A stretch of DNA of 64,000 bases from contig NZ_CP024307.1 in NCBI RefSeq assembly GCF_002944405.1, forward strand, positions 764,501-828,500. The letters are read 5' to 3'. The stretch is from Sinorhizobium fredii. Its GTDB lineage: Bacteria > Pseudomonadota > Alphaproteobacteria > Rhizobiales > Rhizobiaceae. Both the position numbers and the translations under genes were made by a program. Numbering within the stretch: position 1 is the stretch's first letter; every line of letters begins with the position of its first letter. Below are positions 55,954 through 64,000 of this stretch, piece after piece. A model generated the notes under the pieces. The model was not told where the DNA came from. It saw only the letters and a program-made list of their open reading frames with translations, and ran no database searches.

Positions 55954-56337
55954 ATGTTGCTCTACGTGACGGTCGGCACCAACGACCTCGAACGCGCCGG
56001 CGCGTTCTATGACGGCGTGCTCCCAACCCTCGGCTACCGCCGCCAGCGGTGGGACGAAACCGAGATCGGCTACGGCGCCGATGGTGATATGCGCGTCCGC
56101 TTCTGGGTGGTCACCCCGTTTAATCGCGAGCCTGCCACCTATGGCAACGGCGTGAGCATCGCGCTCGTGGCCGAGACACGAGGCGCCGTCGATGCCTTTT
56201 ATGCCGCGGCGCTTGCAAACGGCGGCACCGACGAGGGCGCGCCGGGGCTGCGGCCGTTCCACGCGCATTTTTATGGCGCCTGGGTCCGCGATCTCGATGG
56301 CAACAAGATTGCCGCCGTCTGCGAGCGGCCGGAATAG
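55954..56337 (+). CDS. VOC/glyoxalase-fold protein
   Basis: 127 residues, MLLYVTVGTNDLERAGAFYDGVLPTLGYRRQRWDETEIGYGADGDMRVRFWVV: the glyoxalase-bleomycin fold opening. The C-terminal HFYGAWVRDLDGNKIAAVCERPE carries the typical DPxGN-like strand. It starts 2 bases after rlmE. Substrate unknown. Confidence 0.88.
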   Translation: MLLYVTVGTNDLERAGAFYDGVLPTLGYRRQRWDETEIGYGADGDMRVRFWVVTPFNREPATYGNGVSIALVAETRGAVDAFYAAALANGGTDEGAPGLRPFHAHFYGAWVRDLDGNKIAAVCERPE

Positions 56338-56426
56338 GGCAGGATACGTACGGCCCGTCTGAGAAGACAATCGAGGTGGACCCGCCCCCCTCTGCGATGT
56401 TCCCATAGAGCAGTCTGATTAGAGAG

Positions 56427-57836
56427 CTACTTACCGGCCGTCGCCTCGGCTTCCCGCAGCGCCTTTCGATGGCCGGAGACGGAAGCGCCGGCATTCTTCG
56501 CCATCGTCAAAAACGGGATCGCCGCCAGCAGATTGGCGGCCGCGATGATCATGAAGGCGATGTGAAAGTCGTCGAGCGCCAGCGGTCCGCTGCCGATCGC
56601 GGTTCGGATTTCCAGGATCGCGCCCGCCACCGCCACGCCGAGCGCAAGGCTGATCTGCTGCAGCACGGCGCTCATCGACGTTGCCTTGCTGGCGTCGGCG
56701 TCGTCGATGTCGGCGAAGGAAAGTGCGTTGACGCTGGTGAAGAAGAAGGAGCGGGCAAAGCCGGCGATGAGCAGGATCGTGAGCATGACGAGGTAAGGCG
56801 TCGCCGGCGTGAAGAAGCCGTTCACGAAGGTGGTGCCGGCGGCGATGATGGCGGCAATGATCAGCGTCGTGCGGAAGCCGGCAAAGGCGAGAACGCGGCG
56901 GGCGAAGAATTTCGTGGTGATCGCGCCGACGGCGCCGATGAAGGTGATCAGCCCCGACTGGAACGGATTGAGGCCGAAGCCGATCTGCAGCATCAGCGGC
57001 ATTAGGAACGGAACGGCGCCGACGGAGATGCGGAAGACCGTGCCGCCGATCGAGGCGGCGCGGAAGGCGCTGTCGCGAAACAGCCCGAGGTCGAGCACCG
57101 GTGCCGGATGGCGGCGCGCGTGGAAGATGTAAAGGAAGGTCGCGGCAATGCCGGCCGCGACGGAAGCGATGCCGACCGCCGGCGGCAGGGCCGGCAGGCT
57201 GATGACCGAAAGTCCGAAGACGATGCCCGAGGCGGCGATGGCGCCGAGCAGAAAGCCGAGAATGTCGACCGGCGGCGGGTTCTGCCGCTCCATCTCCGGC
57301 AGGTAGATGCCGGAAAGCACATAGCCCGCAATGCCGACCGGCACATTGATCAGGAAGATCCAGTGCCAAGAGAAATAGGTGGTGATGAAGCCGCCGAGCG
57401 GTGGGCCCGCCAAGGGTCCGACGAGAGCCGGAATGGTGAGCAGCGCCATGGCGGAGACGAGCTCGCTGCGCGGCGTGCCGCGCACCAGCACGAGCCGCGC
57501 GACCGGCGTCATCATCGCGCCACCCATGCCCTGCAGGAAGCGCGCCAGCACGAAGGCGACCAAGCTGTCTGCGACGGCGCAGAACACCGATCCGGCGACG
57601 AACACGAGCATCGCCGTGCGGAAGATGCGCTTGGCGCCGAAGCGGTCCGCCATCCAGCCGCTCAAGGGAATGAAGATTGCGAGCGCAACCATATAGGAGG
57701 TGAGCGCCAGCTTGAGCGTGATCGGCCCGACGCCGATGTCATGCGCGATCGCCGGGAGCGACGTCGAAATGACGGTGGAATCCATCTGCTCCATGAAAAG
57801 AGCGACGGCGAGGATCATCGGGACGATGCGGTTCAT
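56427..57836 (-). CDS. MFS drug/solute exporter, DHA2 (EmrB/QacA) family
   Basis: 469 residues with about 14 membrane segments. MNRIVPMILAVALFMEQMDSTVISTSLPAIAHDIG is helix 1 with motif D1 (MDSTVI), and WMADRFGAKRIFRTAMLVFVAGSVFCAVA is motif A. GPLAGPPLGGFITTYFSWHWIFLINVPVGI is motif C and the DHA2 signature. It exports drugs or lipophilic compounds by proton antiport; no membrane-fusion partner gene is adjacent. Confidence 0.9.
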   Translation of the reverse strand: MNRIVPMILAVALFMEQMDSTVISTSLPAIAHDIGVGPITLKLALTSYMVALAIFIPLSGWMADRFGAKRIFRTAMLVFVAGSVFCAVADSLVAFVLARFLQGMGGAMMTPVARLVLVRGTPRSELVSAMALLTIPALVGPLAGPPLGGFITTYFSWHWIFLINVPVGIAGYVLSGIYLPEMERQNPPPVDILGFLLGAIAASGIVFGLSVISLPALPPAVGIASVAAGIAATFLYIFHARRHPAPVLDLGLFRDSAFRAASIGGTVFRISVGAVPFLMPLMLQIGFGLNPFQSGLITFIGAVGAITTKFFARRVLAFAGFRTTLIIAAIIAAGTTFVNGFFTPATPYLVMLTILLIAGFARSFFFTSVNALSFADIDDADASKATSMSAVLQQISLALGVAVAGAILEIRTAIGSGPLALDDFHIAFMIIAAANLLAAIPFLTMAKNAGASVSGHRKALREAEATAGK

Positions 57837-58003
57837 GAGAGACCTTGGATGCGGGGTCGGCGTCCGGTAGACGGTCCCGATGGCTTTGTCGAGGCAAACC
57901 GGCGATTGCAGATCAAATGCCTGTGATCCGGCTGACCTTTTCCGTCAAGGCCGCTACTTCTTGCCTGCTGGCATGCAAGGGCAGCGCCAATTACAGGAGC
58001 GAT

Positions 58004-58984
58004 CATGATCACACAGAGTTTGAAGCGCCGAACCCTGTCGGAGCGGGAGCGGCTGCCTTGGCGACGCCGGGCCTGTTGAGTGGAATTGCCAATGCTCAGG
58101 AAAGTGCAAAGGGTGCCATGACGGATGACGCGGCTTTCAAGGCCTTCAAGCTCGGCACCTTCAAGGTGACGGTGATCAGCGACGGCACGCGCGCCTCGCA
58201 AAATCCGCACGAAACCTATGGTACCAATCAGCCGGCGGAGGCGGTATCCGCGCTACTCGAGCAGAATTTCCTGCCGACCTCCGGCTTCATCAACGGGTTC
58301 TCGCCGGTGCTGGTCGATACCGGATCGGAGATCGTGCTGTTCGATACGGGGCTCGGCGAAGGCGGCCGGGAGGCAGGGACCGGAAGGCTCGCCGACGGCA
58401 TCCGGGCCGCAACCTATACGCCGGAGCAGGTCTCGGTCGTCGTCATCACCCATATGCACGGCGATCACATCGGCGGTCTTGTGGAAGGCGGCAAACCGGC
58501 CTTTGCGAATGCCCGCTATGTGACCGGACAGGTGGAGTTCGACTTCTGGAAGGATCAGGCCCGTGTCGGCACGCCCGCCGAAAACGGTCATAAGGCGGTG
58601 CTTGCCAAGGTCGTGCCGCTGGCGGAAAGGACCACCTTCGTCGCCGACGGCGCCGAGGTCGTGCCGGGGATCAGCGCCATCGCCGCTTTCGGCCACTCTC
58701 CGGGGCACATGATCTACAGGCTCGAATCGGAGGGCAAGGCGCTGATCCTGACCGCGGACACCGCCAACCACTAGGTCCTGTCGCTGCAGCGGCCCGATTG
58801 GGAAGTCCGCTTCGACATGGACAAGACGGCCGCCGGCGCCACCCGGCGCAAGGTGTTCGATATGATCGCCACCGATCGGCTGCCCTTCATCGGCTATCAC
58901 ATGCCTTTTCCCGCGGTCGGCTTCGTCGAGCGGCGGGACCAGGGCTACCGCTTCGTGCCGGTAACCTACCAGTTCGACATCTGA
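58004..58984 (+). pseudogene. Tat-exported metallo-beta-lactamase-fold hydrolase, broken by a frameshift and a TAG
   Basis: ATG 58004 begins MITQSLKRRTLS, a Tat signal. One base is missing near 58040 in a G-run, after which the other frame gives GAGAAALATPGLLSGIANAQ and the enzyme. The metal site is HMHGDHIGGL, with GHSPGHMIY and TADTANH later. Codon 58772-58774 is TAG, where the family text would be NHYVLSLQRPDWEVRFD. The frame then stays open to the TGA at 58982. Two independent lesions make it a probable pseudogene; internal starts could still give a truncated product. Confidence 0.82.
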
Positions 58985-59019
58985 ATCCGGCGCTTTGTTG
59001 CTCTGCAACAACAAATATG

Positions 59020-59046
59020 CGGGGCCCGGGAAATTTCCGGGCCCCG
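59020..59046. terminator. terminator between the hydrolase remnant and guaB
   Basis: CGGGGCCCGG-gaaattt-CCGGGCCCCG: a perfect 10-bp stem followed by ACTATTTCC; strong hairpin, weak T-tail. Confidence 0.65.
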
Positions 59047-59174
59047 ACTATTTCCATTCTGACATATCCGTGTTACGAGCCCTCGCCAACTTCCAAGACA
59101 AGCTTTGAAGTCACCCGGTGGACAAGTCGCTGATGGTCCCCGGGGATTTTCGTATATTCGAAGAGGAACTGGCC

Positions 59175-60677
<1,503 letters not shown>

Positions 60678-60687
60678 TATCTTCCCT

Positions 60688-60709
60688 GGGACGCCGTCCG
60701 GCGTCCCAC
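60688..60709 (+). terminator. terminator of guaB
   Basis: GGGACGCCG-tc-CGGCGTCCC followed by ACTTTCTTT, 10 bases after the stop. Confidence 0.8.
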
Positions 60710-60755
60710 TTTCTTTCCTCAAGCGTTCCATTCGAGACTTTGAAGCGGAGCACCG

Positions 60756-61172
60756 ATGACGGGGTTCGAGATATTCTGGCCCGTGGTCGCCCATGTCGCG
60801 CTGGTCTTCGCGCTCTATGCGCTCCTCTCGACGCGCCGATCTGCGGTTGTGCGCGCCGGCAAGGCGGAGCCATCTGAGTTTCGCGAGAACCGGGGAGAGC
60901 CGAGCGAGAGCCTGGTCGTGCGTAACAGCATCGCCAACCAGTTCGAACTGCCGGTGCTCTTCCATGCCTGCTGCGTGCTTCTCTACATCACCGCAGCTGA
61001 CAATCTTCTGGCGGTGGGCCTTGCCTGGGTGTTCGTCGGATCCCGCTACGCGCACGCGTTCGTTCATGTGACCAGCAACCGGCTCCGCCATCGCGGCCCT
61101 CTCTTCCTGGCCGGCTTTGTCATGCTTGCAGCCATGTGGGCCTGGCTCGCCCTCTGGATGGCGATGAACTGA
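60756..61172 (+). CDS. MAPEG-family membrane protein
   Basis: 138 residues with four membrane helices: GFEIFWPVVAHVALVFALYALL, NQFELPVLFHACCVLLYIT, LLAVGLAWVFVGSRYAHAFVHVTSN and LAGFVMLAAMWAWLALWMA. The sequence RNSIANQFELPVLFH and YAHAFVHVTSNRLRHR is the MAPEG signature. Eukaryotic members are glutathione transferases; the bacterial substrate is unknown. Confidence 0.88.
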   Translation: MTGFEIFWPVVAHVALVFALYALLSTRRSAVVRAGKAEPSEFRENRGEPSESLVVRNSIANQFELPVLFHACCVLLYITAADNLLAVGLAWVFVGSRYAHAFVHVTSNRLRHRGPLFLAGFVMLAAMWAWLALWMAMN

Positions 61173-61368
61173 CGATCGCCGTCAGTCGGTCCGACTGTCT
61201 CAGCTCGGAGACAATCTCCTGCTCGAAACGTCCGGCGCTTGATGAGCGTCAAGGGACCCCGGCCGGCCCTGCCGCTAAGCCTGCATCCGTCAACGCGCTG
61301 CTTTGGCGGAGGGTAATGCGGCGCTGGCACAATTTCCATGCCAACATTGAACATCGGAGGAGATCGAT

Positions 61369-62393
61369 ATGGCCGGAATGATGAAAGCCGCCGTGGTGTG
61401 CGAATTCGGCAATCCGCTTGTGATCGAGGAATTGCCCATACCGCAGCCTGGACCGGGGCAGGTTCTGATCAAATACGAGGCCACGGGCGTGTGCCACACC
61501 GACCTGCACGCCGCCAAGGGCGATTGGCCGGTTCGCCCCAATCCGCCCTTTATCCCCGGCCATGAGGGTGTCGGCTACGTCGCCAAGTCGGCGCCGGCGT
61601 CACGCGGCTGAAGGAGGGCGACCGCGTCGGCGTCCCATGGCTGCACACGGCCTGCGGCTGCTGCACGCCATGCCGAACCGGCTGGGAAACGCTGTGCGGC
61701 AGCCAGCAGAACCAGCGGCTATACGGTCGACGGTACTTTTGCCCAGTACGGCCTGGCGGATCCGGATTTCGTCGGCAAGCTGCCCGGCAAACTGGAGTTC
61801 GGTCCGGCCGCACCGGTGCTTTGCGCCGGTGTGACGGTCTACAAGGGCCTGAAGGAGACGGAGGTGAAACCCGGCGAATGGGTTCTCGTCTCGGGCATCG
61901 GCGGCCTCGGCCACATGGCCGTGCAATATGCAAAGGCCATTGGCATGCATGTCGCTGCGGCCGACATCTTCCCGGACAAGATCGCGCTTGCCGAAAAGCT
62001 CGGCGCCGACCTCGTCGTCGATGCACGGGCGGGTGACGCTGTCGAGGAGGTGCAGAAGCGGACCGGCGGTGTCCCCGGGGCGCTGGTCACAGCGGTCTCG
62101 CCAAAGGCGATGGAGTAGGCCTACCGGATGCTGCGTTCAAAGGGCACCATGGCCCTCATCGGTCTGCCACCGAGCCAGATCTGCCTGCCGGTCTTCGACA
62201 CGGTGCTGAAGCGCATCATGGTGCGCAACTCGATCGTCGGCACCCGCCAGGATCTTGAGAAGCCTTGGAATTTGCCGGCGAGGGCAAGGTCGGGGCCCTC
62301 TTCTCCTGGGACAAGATCGAAAACATCAACGCCATCTTCGAGCGCATGGAAGAAGGCAAGATCGACGGCCGCATCGTTCTCGACCTGAGTTGA
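61369..62393 (+). pseudogene. zinc-dependent alcohol dehydrogenase (AdhA/AdhP type), four lesions
   Basis: ATG 61369 (GGAGGAGA upstream) begins MAGMMKAAVVCEFGNPLVIEELPIPQPG with zinc text CHTDLHAAKGDWPVRPNPPFIPGHEG. Frame breaks occur near 61590 (K-V-G reads as K-S) and near 61710 (after CGSQQN). A TAG at 62116-62118 replaces the expected Gln of MEQAYRML. A third shift near 62262 precedes the end FAGEGKV...GRIVLDLS. Read across these, all 341 or so family residues are present, including VSGIGGLGHMAVQYAKAIGMHV. A recent multi-lesion pseudogene, or a poorly read stretch. Confidence 0.82.
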
Positions 62394-62514
62394 GGCATCG
62401 ATCACAGCAAGTAACGCAGTTTTGACGTGTACCTGCCGCCCGCTGACCTATCCTGTCGGCGGGCGGCGCGGCTATCGCTGCGCAGCCTTCGGAAAAACGC
62501 CGGAGGAGAGCGTC

Positions 62515-63390
62515 ATGAACAAGCCTGAGATCACCCAGGCAATGATCGATGCCTATGACGAATACACCCATCTGACCCTGGATCGCCGTCGCTTCATGGA
62601 GAGGCTGACGGCTCTTGCCGGTTCGGCGGCGGCCGCCGCGGCAATCGCCCCGATGCTGGCCGCCAACAGCGCCAAGGCCGAGGTGGTCGCCGCGACGGAC
62701 GAGCGGATCAAAGGCGAGGACATCACCTATCCCGGTGCCGATGGCGAGATGAAGGGCTATCTGGTCAAGCCGGCCAGCGCATCCGGAAAACTCCCGGCGG
62801 TCATCGTCATCCATGAGAATCGCGGCCTCAACCCACATATCAAGGATGTCGCCCGTCGCGTCGCCCTCGAAGGCTTCGTCGCGCTCGCTCCGGATTTCCT
62901 GTCGCCCGACGGCGGCACGCCGAGCGACGAGGACAAGGCGCGCGAAATGATCAGCGCGCTCGACGCCGGTGAGACCAACTCCAACGCGGTGGCGACCGTC
63001 GCCTTCCTCAAGGGACATGCGGAAAGCACCGGCAATGTCGGCGCGATCGGCTTCTGCTGGGGCGGCGGCATGGTCAATCGCCTGGCGGTGAACTCGCCTG
63101 ACCTCAAGGCCGGCGTCGCCTATTACGGCTCCCAGCCGAAGGCCGAGGATGTGGCGAAGATCAAGGCCGCCATGCTTCTCCACTATGCGGGGCTCGACGA
63201 GCGCATCAATGCCGGCATCGAGGCTTACCGCAAGGCCCTGACGGAAAACGGCAAGGACGCCACGATCCATGTCTATGAGGGCGTCAACCATGCCTTCAAC
63301 AACGACACCTCGGCCGCCCGCTACGACAAGGCGGCGGCCGATCTCGCCTGGGGGCGGACGATCGAGTTCCTGAAGACGAAACTCGCTTGA
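62515..63390 (+). CDS. dienelactone-hydrolase-family protein with Tat signal
   Basis: 291 residues from ATG 62515 (GGAGGAGAG upstream). A 24-residue polar leader precedes the twin-arginine motif RRRFMERLTALAGSAAAAAAIAPML, cleaved near residue 55. The alpha/beta hydrolase follows, with HENRGLNPHIKDVARRVALEGFVALAPDFLS, the nucleophile Cys in GFCWGGGMVNRLA (Cys as in true dienelactone hydrolase), and His in EGVNHAFNND. It should be periplasmic. Substrate unknown. Confidence 0.9.
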   Translation: MNKPEITQAMIDAYDEYTHLTLDRRRFMERLTALAGSAAAAAAIAPMLAANSAKAEVVAATDERIKGEDITYPGADGEMKGYLVKPASASGKLPAVIVIHENRGLNPHIKDVARRVALEGFVALAPDFLSPDGGTPSDEDKAREMISALDAGETNSNAVATVAFLKGHAESTGNVGAIGFCWGGGMVNRLAVNSPDLKAGVAYYGSQPKAEDVAKIKAAMLLHYAGLDERINAGIEAYRKALTENGKDATIHVYEGVNHAFNNDTSAARYDKAAADLAWGRTIEFLKTKLA

Positions 63391-63432
63391 TCGCGCCGAG
63401 TTCCGGGGTGGGCTGATCGCTGGCCGTTCTCC

Positions 63433-64000
63433 CTACCCCTCGGTCCCGCTGGATATCGAGCGGGCACAGTCGACGATCGCTTCTGCCAGCGCGTCCATGT
63501 CGCGCCGGCGCGGATTGCTGCGGCGCCAGATAAGGCCGATCTCGCGCGCCGGGCCGGGATCGGCGAAGGGTACGATGCGGATCGCGTTGCGTGCCGCCTC
63601 GCTCGGTATAGCAGTCTCCGGAATGAGCGTCATGCCCATGCCGTTCGCCACCATCTGCAGAAGCGTCGCCATCGAGGTGGCGCCGAAGCTCATCAACTGC
63701 CGTTTTCCGGCCGTGTTGCAGACGGCCAATGCCTGGTCGCGCAGGCAATGGCCTTCCTCGAGCAGCAGCAGTTGCGAGATATCGACCTGCTCCTCCGTCA
63801 TCGGCGACATCAGCACGTTGCGGTCGTTGTCCGCCACGGCCATGAAAAACCGGTCCGAAAACAGCGGGCGCGTGGCGATGCCGTCGGCATCGATCGGCAG
63901 CGCGGCGACGACAGCGTCGAGGCGGCCGTCACCAAGGTCGGCGACCAGCCTGTCGGTCAGCGACTCCTTGAGCTCGATTTCGATATCCGCATATCGCGCC
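63433..64000 (-). CDS. oxyR: hydrogen-peroxide sensor OxyR, C-terminal part (runs off the right edge)
   Basis: 189 codons of the effector domain; the N-terminal HTH lies beyond 64000. The redox pair is visible as GHCLRDQALAVC (Cys-x8-Cys), the hallmark of OxyR. Other text: LLLLEEGHCLRDQAL, FGATSMATLLQMVANGMGMTLIPETA. In S. meliloti oxyR lies beyond guaB and next to divergent katA, consistent with this position. It activates catalase and related genes upon disulfide formation. Confidence 0.93.
   Translation of the reverse strand, partial: ARYADIEIELKESLTDRLVADLGDGRLDAVVAALPIDADGIATRPLFSDRFFMAVADNDRNVLMSPMTEEQVDISQLLLLEEGHCLRDQALAVCNTAGKRQLMSFGATSMATLLQMVANGMGMTLIPETAIPSEAARNAIRIVPFADPGPAREIGLIWRRSNPRRRDMDALAEAIVDCARSISSGTEG

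Overview
The window is chromosomal DNA of a Sinorhizobium/Ensifer-type alphaproteobacterium. The gene order cbrA-phaP1-tRNA-His ... iolA/mmsA ... fbpA-rirA-dppABCDF ... rsiB2/rsiA2 ... rlmE ... guaB ... oxyR follows, as I remember it, the S. meliloti order from about SMc00776 to SMc00818. High GC, RIME-type mosaic repeats and a tRNA-His without the extra 5' G (A at position 73) agree. Species identity is inference; no database was searched.

Region by region. 1-3.2 kb: 5' part of the CbrA-type sensor kinase, a phasin gene behind a double palindrome, a RIME repeat and tRNA-His(GUG). 3.3-18.6 kb: a catabolic block for quaternary amines. It holds a LysR regulator, a Rieske demethylase with its reductase, an FCD-only GntR remnant, an Ldh-family reductase, an OpuA/ProU-type ABC importer, a P5C-reductase-like protein, a TetR regulator, an FMN/FeS/FAD N-demethylase, a DMSP-lyase-like cupin, an etfBA pair in which both genes are broken, and glutathione-dependent formaldehyde dehydrogenase. 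The logic is import of a betaine, oxidative removal of methyl groups (Rieske, then flavoprotein), formaldehyde disposal, and reduction of cyclic imines. 18.7-24 kb: LysR plus mmsA, a DUF898 protein, an M48 protease and a thioesterase. 24.3-31.8 kb: iron (fbpA, rirA with an Irr/ICE-like box) and the dppABCDF peptide importer. 31.9-35.4 kb: RidA, an AI-2E-type permease and the general-stress pair RsiB2/RsiA2. 35.7-47.7 kb: small membrane proteins, a D-amino-acid dehydrogenase-like protein, MgtC, an FAH-family hydrolase, a large RTX protein, and a DUF899/regulator/beta-propeller group. 47.8-53.3 kb: an accessory-looking strip with a VOC-gene remnant, a seven-repeat cysteine protein, a desaturase, a cold-shock protein and several tiny minus-strand genes, ending at tRNA-Gln(CUG). 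53.6-64 kb: Ppx/GppA, RlmE, a VOC protein, an MFS pump, guaB, MAPEG, a Tat dienelactone hydrolase and partial oxyR.

Four genes (etfB, etfA, a Tat-signal metallo-beta-lactamase-fold hydrolase and a zinc alcohol dehydrogenase) carry nonsense codons and/or single-base frameshifts, while housekeeping genes around them are intact. Either these are pseudogenes or the assembly has local errors; reads would decide. The most interesting item is the cupin at 15034-15636. It has the DddQ-type residue set in a betaine-demethylation operon on a soil/plant bacterium chromosome.
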